DNA from: Phlebotomus papatasi
Taxonomy: Eukaryota > Arthropoda > Insecta > Diptera > Psychodidae
Direction: 5' to 3'
Assembly: GCF_024763615.1 (NCBI RefSeq)
Contig: NC_077223.1
Location: 55,056,627-55,120,626 of the forward strand
Length of the DNA stretch: 64,000 bases
Numbering within the stretch: position 1 is the stretch's first letter; the number at the start of each line of letters is the position of its first letter. Both the position numbers and the translations under genes were made by a program. The notes under the pieces are model-generated. The model saw only the letters and a list, made by a program, of their open reading frames with translations. It did no database searches and was not told where the DNA came from. Below, one piece after another: positions 53,940 through 64,000 of the stretch.

Positions 53940-56900
53940 AAAATGATATTAAAGTGAGGTTTTAAAAATTTGTATAAAATAAACTAAACAAAATATTAAA
54001 AATTCATTGACACCAGGCGATAGACAACACATAGGACTAGGACTGCAATTTTGTTTAATAATTTGGAATCATGTCTAATTTGGAACTTTGAGATTTCCTA
54101 ACAGTTTTAGATAGTAAAAGGAAAAAAAGAACGAAGAAGTTACTCTCGAATGTGAAGTCTTGTATTTATTCGTGGTTTTCTTTTTCTCTGTGCTCATCTG
54201 AAACAGAGAGAAAATTATCAAAATTCCAAACTAGACATTATTCCGAATTACTCCATATTACCCTAAAGTAAGATTTTTTCTAAAAGGTCTCCGAAAATCG
54301 GGCCCAACGACTGAATTATTAAAACTTTTAAATGTTAATTTTTAGAAAATATAGTTTAAATGTTGAACTTTTATATTACTTAAAATCCTTAAAATCTTGA
54401 ATTGAAATAAATTTTTTTTATGTTGAAAAAATAAATAAATTTTTAAGTCCCTTAAAATCAACCACAAAAAAAACATCATAGACTGAGTATTGTTAAATTT
54501 CAAAACTCTTATACACGCTCTTTGAGATAGAGTCGATGCTAAAAAAAAAAACAAGTTGGTTTGCGTTTAGGAAATTTTAAAGCACTTTACTGTGGTGTTG
54601 TAACTACAATAATTTTAGTATTATAAGTATCATAAGTTTTCTCGTATCACTTCGTCACTGCGCTGTTCACATTTAGTCTCTATCTGTCAGTCAGGTACTG
54701 CGAAGCACTGCCCTCGCACAAAGAAAATTTTTATCTGATTAGTAAATTATTACTTTGCTGTGGGAAAAAGTGCTTGCTATAGGTAATATCTTTTTATATC
54801 TGAATACAATTTCTATTGTATCTCAATGAATATCATATATCGTGTATATATATGTATATATATGTACTTTTTTACATCAAATATATTACCTACTTTGCTT
54901 TTCAAGGTATAAATTTCAATTAGAACGATTGTAATCCAAACATTATTTTACTAACTCATTTCTTTTATTCCTTTTTACTGAAAACTCTATGACAGTTATG
55001 CATAATTCAATTTCGTTAAAATATTTAAATCATTTAGTTTCTCAAGAAGAGAATAATTTGCAAAAATGTGGTCTTGTGTCAGTCATGCGTTGTTAATTTA
55101 CAATACAGAATCCCCTCGTGCTGTGACTTTCACAAATCAAAATAACGCCATAATTGTCCTCAATCTCAATTTAGGCACTATTAATGGAAGTGATATGTAT
55201 GTAATAAATGTAAAGTGAATTAAAGAAAATAAAAAAATATATTATTTGTCTAAAAAAATGTGTATATATATAATATAAAATGTATCTTTTAATGCGCAAA
55301 CTCAGATCTATAGGGTTTCATTAGTCTAATGTATGCTTTCTAATTAAAAAATATTCAATATAAACATCTAAACAAAAATATTATTACGGTGTCTTTTATT
55401 AAGGAAAAATGTCCTGTGCTCACGTTCGTATTCAAGAAAATTTAAGATATATTTATGAATACTAACTTTTTCTCCATACGTACATGTTCATGTGTCTGTG
55501 TTAAACGTGGTGAATTAAAAAAGGAAATTTCTATGTTAAGACAGACTTACTATACAAGACATTGTAGATAAACATTATTGCCAACAAACTTACACATGTC
55601 ATTATAGTGAATACTGTTTAATTGCCCTTAATATTTTATTAAGTAACTGAACATAGTTATGTAATACAAAATATTCCTGGAAATTTGTCAACAGACTTTT
55701 TAGCAACATTTTCTTCAATGGCAGGTTAATGTTAATGACTTTTCAAATGTACGCAATGCAGATCTAAAATATTACAGTCCTTATTATATTTTGATTAAGA
55801 AGCAGATAAAATATGTTATCTTCATACGAAACATGGTATCTAAATAGGGGAAACTGGGGTTGTAGTGAACACTTGATATTGATATGACTAAAATATGGTT
55901 AAAAAAAAACTGATGCAGAGGCATTTTGATTAATTCACCTTATTTCATATTGTTACATAAAAATCATATTTAATCAATTTTTTTATTAAACGAATTATAT
56001 TTATATCGAAACGACTTAAGACTTAACCATTTCTGCAGGGGACAAGCATTCCTGAAGGATCTATAATTACATACAGGTCTCGTCCTCTGGAGTTTTATAT
56101 CCAATGTAAAATTCGCAGTGTTCACTACTCTTGTTTTTTTTTTACTATTCCAATTTCACGTCTAGAATAATATTTATTATTCTTTATTATTATTCTACCA
56201 TGAACATACTTTTACTCCAAGAAAAACGTTAACAAAAAGATAGCAAATTTCGAACTTGTTCGACACTCGACACTGTCCGTAGAAAGTTATTCTAAAATTC
56301 GTCACGTTTTTTTTTTCTAAGAATCGCGTTGAGCCAATTTTATGCATTTCGGCCACCAAAAACAGTTTGCTCCACACAATACTTTACCCCCAAAATTCAA
56401 TTCACAATCGAATTTTCAAGTATTTCGAGTTGCAGGCACTTCGAAGTTGCCTTTAAAGAATCACAGCTAATCTGGGCTTATCATTGAATTTTCGCCGGTT
56501 TTAGTGTTTTACTCTTCTATGGATGAAATGTAATCTTAAGTAGTAACGTTTGTCTATTGAATACATTACCTATACTTTGTATAGTTTATATTATATAATA
56601 TCATGCAAAGTAAAAAGTCTTAAGCTTTATAAACTACATTTTGAAGATGAAATTGATTAATTAGAATTATCCGGTTTAAATCAAACATGCGCCGTTTTGT
56701 TTGTTCACTTTTGTCCATTTTGAAGGCGATTTCATAATTCCACGATTGAAGAAATACTCGTCCCTAAGGTAAAAAACGTAATTTTCAATCTCACTTCGAT
56801 CAAATCAGAGATCTTTGCGCCAAAGAGATTATTATATTTATAACAAAAAAATATATATATATTCATATTTCTACTGCAATGCAGAGTCTAAATGGTCCTA

Positions 56901-57077
56901 CTAAGATTTAGCCTTTATTAATTTAAACACAAATTACTTTAGTCAGAATTTTATACCTTTTTGTCTTCTAGAACTTGTTAAGAAGCAATTATTTTCTAAA
57001 TAGAAATCACTTTTGAACATTTTCCAATTTAAAATAAATTTAATTACAATTTGTAATATTTATTGTATATTTTTCAG
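53940..57077. other. AT-rich DNA; possible leader exon of the GalNAc transferase
   Basis: An initiator-like TCAGTCAG at 54,687-54,694 is followed by a donor-like CTATAG|GTAATA at 54,782, which could be a non-coding first exon joined to the acceptor at 57,077; this is speculative. TA-rich simple sequence lies at about 54,838-54,870. A GGGGAAACTGGGGTTGTAGT end at about 55,847, with a GTGTTCACTAC word near 56,119, suggests another decayed MITE. Nothing else recognised. Confidence 0.3.
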
Positions 57078-57081
57078 AACT

Positions 57082-57214
57082 ATGACGACGGAGTCAGAGG
57101 AAACAAAATACTCCTTTTGAAATAATATTGGAAAAGAATCTCATGGCCCGATGGCATCGAGTTGGGGCCGAGCGCACGCAATTAAAGCGGCGTTGTTGGT
57201 CGGATTTATCTTAG
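57082..57214 (+). other. Two upstream open reading frames in the GalNAc transferase leader
   Basis: The first (57,082-57,120) is 12 codons, MTTESEETKYSF. The second starts at 57,143, eight bases before the main ATG, and ends at 57,214 in another frame, overlapping the main start. Together they could hold down translation of the enzyme. Confidence 0.5.
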
Positions 57215-59279
57215 TAGTACTTCTGAATTTCTTCAGTTATCACTATGATGTCAAATTTGACAAATTAACTCATATAAAAGCACTATCTCATACAAGGTAT
57301 GCAATTCTTGATATTAAATCATAATTGAACAATAGATTTATGTATATTTAACTAAAAAAAAAAATCTGTTTTTTCTGTAGTTCTCCGTTGTTGTGGCCAA
57401 AGCGAACCCGTTCTAGTTCCGAAGTGACTAATATAACACATACTCAATCTGCAACTGCAATTTCAACAAATATTTCAACGTCCACTGTTGAAGATCCAAA
57501 ACTTATTAATATCAGTAATATATCTATAAACACAACTGCTCCTCAAATTCTCAACGAATCGCTTCCAATGGGCTTGGAGCACTTTACACGATCTCCTGAA
57601 CATCCTGTAACGGGAAGTACCAAGTTTATCAAGAGCTTAATGACCACTCTAGGTCTTAATGCATGTCCTTCAGTGCCACCAGATTTAGAAGGACCAATTG
57701 AGGTGAACATAACATCAGACACTATTGGCAACATTGAACGTTGGCTGGCGCCAAAATTGAAACCTGGAGGTTGGTTCAGTCCAACAGAATGCAATGCAAA
57801 AGATCATGTAGCCATTGTTGTTCCCTTTCGCGATCGGGAACCCCATTTACCAATCTTCCTCAAGAATCTCCATCCTTTTCTACAGCGACAACAAATAAAC
57901 TACGGAATATTTATTGTTGAACAAACAGTTGGAAATTTATTCAATAGAGCTGCTCTCATGAATGTTGGCTTCAAGGAGGCCTCTAAGATGTCTCATTGGG
58001 ATTGCTTCATCTTCCACGACGTTGACCTTTTGCCAATGGATGATAGAAATTTGTACGTATGCCCAGATCAACCGCGACACATGTCAGTAGCAGTGGATAC
58101 TTTTGGATTTAAGTAAGAAATCTTACATATTTTTATAATAAAAACTTTTGTTGTTCTTCAATATTAATTGATTAACAAAATTACCACATAGTGTAGTGAT
58201 ATAATAAATCAAAAAAAAGTTACCGTAACTTGGAACACTTGATAAAATATTATACAATTCATAAATTTGATTTTTTAATTACAATTGGTCCATGTTACTG
58301 TGTTATCACACTTGCACATTAAAATTTTAATATGACTCACATTAATTGTCGCTGGTGAGAGTCCAAATGTGAAATTTGTGTGTTTGAATCATTTTATATT
58401 CAAAATTTGATCTATTTGTTGATAAAAAGGTAGACTTGGCCCGCAAAATTTAATATAAATTGATTTATAACATTAATGCGAAAAATTAATGCGATTTTCT
58501 CTTTAATTTTTTAATGTGAAAAATATTTATGCTTTAGGTAAATTTAAACTTATTTTTGTAGGCCAAGTCCACTTCTTTATCAATAAATAGAAAAATCCCA
58601 AATATTAAGTGACTCAAATAACATATTTGGACGCTCACAAGCGACAATTAATGTGAATCACATTAAAATTTTAATGTGCAAGTGTTATAACGCCGTTATA
58701 CTAATAAGTCGATTTAAACTTCTATAGAAGCATACGAATTTCTCAGATTTAACGGTTTCCGTGAAATTTCACTGGCAAACGGTACATTATATATTTTTAT
58801 GACAAATAAATCATAATAATTTCATTGTAACATAACTAATTACTTTTGATCGTTTTATTTACTATTAGGTTACCCTATAGTACAATTTTTGGTGGTGTGT
58901 CAGCTATGACGACAAAGCAATTTTCAGCTGTGAATGGATTTTCTAATTCATTTTGGGGCTGGGGCGGAGAGGACGATGATATGTCAAATCGATTGAAGCA
59001 CATGGGGTTCCACATAGCCAGATACCCAATCAATATAGCGCGATATACAATGTTGACCCACAGAAAAGAAAAAGCTAATCCAAAGCGCTATGAAAAACTT
59101 GTCTCGGGATCAAAACGCTTCGAGACGGATGGTCTCAATTCGTTAAAATATATCATTAAGGATATTCAAAAGAAGCCACTATATACATGGATTTTAGCGG
59201 AAATACCAGATGTAAGTATTTAGAAATCTCAAAAGAATATTAACAATTTTATTTTATATTAATATTTTAGGAGAAATAA
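57151..59279 (+). CDS. Beta-1,4-N-acetylgalactosaminyltransferase (bre-4-like)
   Basis: A Golgi type II membrane enzyme that, in this family, adds beta-1,4-GalNAc to terminal GlcNAc of glycolipids and glycoproteins. Exons 57,151-57,296, 57,381-58,112, 58,869-59,211 and 59,271-59,279 join in phase to 409 residues. MASSWGRAHA precedes one membrane segment (about residues 12-29), then an Asn/Ser/Thr-rich stem with several N-glycosylation sites. Catalytic marks: VPFRDR, FNRAALMNVGF, DVD (262-264), GGVSAM, WGWGGEDDD (322-330), and Mn ligands Met354 and His357. At the position of bovine Tyr289 there is Ile299, the residue linked to UDP-GalNAc use. Acceptor TTTTCAG at 57,077 opens the exon. The last exon adds only Glu-Lys-stop. 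Confidence 0.9.
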
Positions 59280-59884
59280 AACACATTTAATGTATTTTCA
59301 GGGTAGCTGATAAGTGATGAACTGGTTTTGGAATTTAGGATAGATATAATTGCGTGAGACAGAAAGAATCTCATTACTAATTTTCTAAAAAAAAAAATTA
59401 GTTTAAAATGATATTGAAAATGTGTGATATAAAATTAGCAGTTGGCAAATATTTTGATCTGATAAGGAAGAAACAGATAAGATCTGTATTCAGTTGATAT
59501 TACAATACATTGCTATTTGTGATTACGTATATTTAAATTTTAAACTGATTTGTATAGCTCATTTATAAATTATTATATGTTTACACATATTGAGACAAAT
59601 TTAAGTTTCTCCAGACAACAAATGCTTCCTTTTGAAATTTTATTAATAAAATAAGAAAATTTTGATAGGAAGAAGAATCTCCAAAAACAAATTAAAAAAT
59701 CAAATAAAATAGAATGTATAAAAGATATTTATCTTCATTATTTGGAAGTACACTGTTTATATCTATAAAACTAATTAACATCTTATTCAAAAACTTTACA
59801 TCGCTCATTGAAAATTACAACACCAACACAAATTAATGTCATCTTTAATTTTGGTTCAGCTATATTTTTTTCTTCCGTATGACA
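59280..59884. other. 3' flank of the GalNAc transferase
   Basis: AATAAA overlaps the stop codon (59,275-59,280) and others follow, e.g. near 59,645. AT-rich, nothing else recognised. Confidence 0.4.
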
Positions 59885-60311
59885 GGGTAAGTGAGCCAAA
59901 TTCCGGCCAGCTTGCAATTTCGGCCACCTGTTTTGTTTCTCGAATTTCCATGAATTTTTAGATTTTACGTACTCTAGAGATTATACAATGCAAAAGAATA
60001 ACAAAAATGTAGCTTCGACAAATGAGATGACGTGAAAAAGATATTGGAAGAATTCCTGAAGGGCAAGGAACTATGAGAATGAAGGTGGCTGAAATAGGGC
60101 ACCAAAGCTATGTTTACATTTTAATTCATTTTAAATTGTATTAAGAATGATTTTAGAGTAAATAAAGACGGTAAACTCTTTACAAGGTTCCAAGCAACAC
60201 TCTTTCAGAAGAAAGATTAAAAAATAATCAATTTTTATTTAAAATATTACATTTCAAACTTGAGACTTTGACACTTGTATGCAACTATGCCGAAATTTGG
60301 CACACTTACCC
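59885..60311. mobile_element. MITE family A, copy 5
   Basis: GGGTAAGTGAGCCAAATTCC to TTTGGCACACTTACCC; right flank TA, left flank CA, so probably a mutated duplication. A one-base deletion in the A run after the ATG shifts the 29-codon frame, the only broken one of the five copies. Confidence 0.9.
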
Positions 60312-62031
60312 TATACCTACATTGCGTTTGCAACTTTAAAAACATTATTTTCAAAAGAAATAACTATTAGGACAAAACATGTCACAAAATTCTAACATTT
60401 TGAATGATGATGTTCAACTTCAAACAACGTAGAAATAGGAAGATTTTTAGAGTATACGGTGGTATTTTCAAGGTCAATTTTCCTAATGCCAAGGCTATTA
60501 AAGAGAAGATGTTGATTGAAAAAAAAAATCATGTTCTCCTCCCTTGCGTAATATTTAAGTGATAGCAAAATTTTGGAGAACATCACATTCATACATATAT
60601 TTTACATTACATAGAGTAATTCGCAGAAGAAAAACCAAAGCATATAATTATTACAAAAGTCTTACTGATGTGTACACATATTCAAAGTAATATAAATATT
60701 TTTGCGTATAGCTCATTTAATATATTTACAAGGATATAATTTTTTGGATTGAGTTAAATCCTTGCAATTTTAAAAGAACGATATGTTTAAAAAAAATTAG
60801 TTTACAAAAAAGAGAAAATTTATATGAAAATTCTTATGATATTTATGTATTTATGTTTAGATATTTGTTTATAATAAGAATAATATATTTATATTTAAAT
60901 TGCGACAAGTAGAAAACATGGAAACAGAAATAAAATTCTAACAAAAAGTAAAATATAAACATTAGTAAAGTGGAGTAAATAAACGTAGTACATTCATCGA
61001 GAAAAAAAGGTAGATCCATTACAGTTTTACTTCAATCACATTTTGGTCTTAAACAAGACGATATGAATCCGATATTAAAAGCATAGAAACACAACATTCC
61101 GGTTTTTACCAGTTCAAAAATATAGAAGTATCATAATATTGAAAATATCGTTCCATATTCGATATAGAACTTTAGTGCTATGTTTATTTGAGAAACAATT
61201 AAAACCACTTACAAAGGAAAAAAAAACAGTTTTACTAATGCGAAGAGAATGTTATTCATACTATCAATTGAAAAACTACTTTTGTCAAATGTATGCATCA
61301 AATACAATGTTTTGATGGTAATCAGAAAAAATATAATGGTAAAAGTGTTTGTCATTATGTTTATTAATTTTTAATTTCCAGTTCATAAATACCGCACAGA
61401 TGCGGATTCGCATAAAGACAAATACAATACAAATAAGAAAATCAATAAAAATTTTGAAAAGTGCCATGTAAGAGAATTAAAAAAGAAGAATGGTTAAATT
61501 CAATTTTATGCAATGAAAATCTCGAAAATACGAAATTCTTCAAATGCAATGAAATTTTATAAGATGAAAACGATGAAAAATATATTTACTGTGAACAAAA
61601 CTAAAATGTAAAACAATATCCAATGGAAATATATTCTGTAGGTACACTTGACTTATAAGCTAAAACGCATGTTATTTTTTCTATATTTAATAATTGCATA
61701 TGAATTGTTCATTAAATATTATTAAAAACAAGTACATCAGACAAATTACCATACCGCAATAGAACTGTGTAGAAAACTATTCCATTTAAAGAAATTTTAC
61801 TGAACTGGTGTGATAATAAAAATCATAATTATAAAATTATAAAACTGTATAGAAGAAAAAAAATGACAACACATCAGTATTACTAATAGCAAATCCAATA
61901 AAATATAATTCTGATATCACTGATATTATGGAGTTACTTTTATTTTATTTCACAATGCCTAAATTAATTATACGATCCGTTTGTTTTCAATGTTGTACTG
62001 ATATTCTCGTACAGACAAGCTATTCATTTTA
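60312..62031. other. AT-rich non-coding DNA
   Basis: No exon, RNA gene or delimited repeat recognised. Open frames are short and A/T-driven. Confidence 0.45.
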
Positions 62032-62190
62032 CAGTAGACTCTCTCTCAATCGGGCATATGGGGCAAAATATCATTCAAATTATCGAGAGATTTGGGAATC
62101 AAAATCATTGTAAATTCCACAAAAAGCGCTCAAATATAAAGAATCACAATAAAACAAGAGGAACTCCAGCGAATTTGAACAAAACACTTT
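62032..62190. mobile_element. Pogo-like MITE (family I), truncated copy
   Basis: TA then CAGTAGACTCTCTCTCAATC; follows the copy at 40,244 through AGAATCACAATAAAAC and CAGCGAATTTGA, then diverges. No right end is present. Confidence 0.7.
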
Positions 62191-62317
62191 AAAACTATTG
62201 ATTTATAAATTGAATACGATAAACTTTTTGAAAAAAAAAAGTTAGAAGCAGTATTCTGAGATTTTAGCCAAGTTCACATTTTTCACTTGATATAGGATAT
62301 ATATTATATTCTACAGC

Positions 62318-62600
62318 CACAATTGTGGTGGCCGGACTTCTCGGTTACTTTTGACCCGGTAACCTTTAAATTAAAAGCATAGGGGGACGGCTACAACGAT
62401 TTCACTGATGTACTTCACCAATTTGATAATCCCCCTCCGTATCCTTAAATTTAATTCCCAGCAGTGCCGGATGGTCCCTTGTCTCACTGAATGCAATTAA
62501 CGCCAGAAAAATTCCTGGTGACCTAAAGAGGATTCGAACTCTGGACACTTACATCACAGAGCGAGAGCTTTGCCTCTCGGTCCATTGAGTGCCCAATAAA
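62318..62600 (-). mobile_element. tRNA-derived SINE
   Basis: On the minus strand the head reads GGGCACTCAATGGACCGAGA (A-box region) with a B box GTTCGAATC (complement of 62,531-62,539). A body follows with AGACAAGGGACCATCCGGCA, and CGGTTACTTTTGACCCGG near its left limit. The 3' limit is uncertain. Different family from the tRNA-like copy at 2,405. Confidence 0.65.
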
Positions 62601-62996
62601 AAAATAACTAAGTACCAAAAAAAAAAAATAAATAAAAGGAATAAGAGTGTATAACTTGGGTCTATTCACACGTGAGTACGATATGCAAAAATTAAAATTT
62701 CCTATCAAAAGAGAAGGAAAACAGTTAAGATGTAGGTAAAACTTATCTTACATCTTCCTTACCATCTTGAATATTATTCATTTAAAATGATTTTCTTACT
62801 CGACTTTTTAAGAAAATAAATTCAGCAAAATAATGAAGTTAGGGTAAATTAAGCTAATTCAAAACCTGCTCCAAATGGAAATTTTTCGCTACTCCAAATG
62901 GAAACGTCATTGTTTTCATGATAAATACAGTACTAAATTACTATGTTTATATATTTTCTATACCACAGTTTCATTATTTAGTTAATTTTGCTCCAA

Positions 62997-63496
62997 NNNN
63001 NNNNNNNNNNNNNNNNNNNNNNNNNNNNNNNNNNNNNNNNNNNNNNNNNNNNNNNNNNNNNNNNNNNNNNNNNNNNNNNNNNNNNNNNNNNNNNNNNNNN
63101 NNNNNNNNNNNNNNNNNNNNNNNNNNNNNNNNNNNNNNNNNNNNNNNNNNNNNNNNNNNNNNNNNNNNNNNNNNNNNNNNNNNNNNNNNNNNNNNNNNNN
63201 NNNNNNNNNNNNNNNNNNNNNNNNNNNNNNNNNNNNNNNNNNNNNNNNNNNNNNNNNNNNNNNNNNNNNNNNNNNNNNNNNNNNNNNNNNNNNNNNNNNN
63301 NNNNNNNNNNNNNNNNNNNNNNNNNNNNNNNNNNNNNNNNNNNNNNNNNNNNNNNNNNNNNNNNNNNNNNNNNNNNNNNNNNNNNNNNNNNNNNNNNNNN
63401 NNNNNNNNNNNNNNNNNNNNNNNNNNNNNNNNNNNNNNNNNNNNNNNNNNNNNNNNNNNNNNNNNNNNNNNNNNNNNNNNNNNNNNNNNNNNNNNN
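62997..63496. other. Assembly gap (500 N)
   Basis: A run of N of round length, so the true size is unknown. Confidence 0.98.
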
Positions 63497-63567
63497 GAAG
63501 TTATATAAATGTGATCCAAAGGTTTCATTTTATGATAGCGGTAATAAACGACGCGACGGTTAGATCT

Positions 63568-63572
<5 letters not shown>

Positions 63573-63637
<65 letters not shown>
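63573..63637. repeat. (TA)n microsatellite
   Basis: About 32 uninterrupted TA units beside the assembly gap. Confidence 0.95.
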
Positions 63638-63638
<1 letters not shown>

Positions 63639-64000
63639 ACGACTCAGAATATAAGTCGAATAACTCGATTTTTTATAAAAATCGTTTTACTCGCTTTTTA
63701 GATACTTCTTTATGCCCTCTAACTTCCCTGTGAATATTATACTTGAAAGATGTTTATTTTCAAAGTTTATAGAGATTTTAAATCTCAAAAATCATATACT
63801 CTGCATGTAAAATCTCAGCTTCAAAATAACTCTCCTGAAAAATTTGCCTACTGCGAGTTATTCGTTTCTTATTCTGAGCGATCGATATGAAAATTTTGTA
63901 TTGAACACATCTTTTTTCCACCAGCAGTTTATTCTGTTAATATGTATCAATATTTTAATCAATTTTCATGAATGGGTAATCCCCAAAACATTATCGATTG
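63638..64000. other. AT-rich non-coding DNA
   Basis: Nothing recognised. Confidence 0.4.

Noticed and set aside
62918..63573. Long frames on both strands at 62,918-63,573
   Set aside because: They consist almost entirely of N bases.

Overview
This is a eukaryotic, AT-rich scaffold piece with a 500-base run of N at 62,997-63,496. Protein matches (an insect-type neutral lipase, an invertebrate beta-1,4-GalNAc transferase, a Tret1-like sugar porter, a Utp4/cirhin WD40 protein), short GT-AG introns and a dense load of TA-flanked inverted-repeat elements point to an insect. A lower dipteran such as a phlebotomine sand fly is my best guess, but that is inference.

Layout. 1-20,100: no supported host gene; a repeat-rich stretch with a 2-kb repeat family ('G'; copies at 7.5-11.5 and 13.3-15.6 kb) invaded by several other elements, between islands of unique DNA. 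20,144-21,112 (+): an unrecognised three-exon gene with an in-frame TAA in its first exon. 24,756-37,240 (-): Utp4/cirhin, a nucleolar ribosome-biogenesis WD40 protein. It is split by a 10.6-kb intron full of nested elements and a LINE reverse-transcriptase relic, and its main exon carries two frame breaks. 38.9-41.0 kb: a third G copy. 43,032-48,984 (-): an MFS sugar porter. 49,931-51,162 (+): a secreted lipase with a TATA box and GATA motifs. 52.1-53.9 kb: a composite repeat with a clean TA insertion inside. 57,078-59,279 (+): a Golgi beta-1,4-N-acetylgalactosaminyltransferase. 59.3-64.0 kb: repeats, the gap and a TA microsatellite.

The genes do not form one pathway: ribosome biogenesis, sugar transport, lipid digestion and glycan synthesis lie side by side as unrelated neighbours. 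The exon models are mine, from reading frame, splice-site phase and recognisable protein motifs.

The repeats are the distinctive part. More than ten families of short inverted-repeat elements can be delimited, many to the base, because they interrupt one another and an uninterrupted copy exists elsewhere in the window. Most have TA target duplications and ends starting GGG or GGGG. One family keeps a 29-codon reading frame in four of five copies. One element (10,072-11,116) carries what looks like a promoter-proximal 5' UTR, a start codon and a splice donor.
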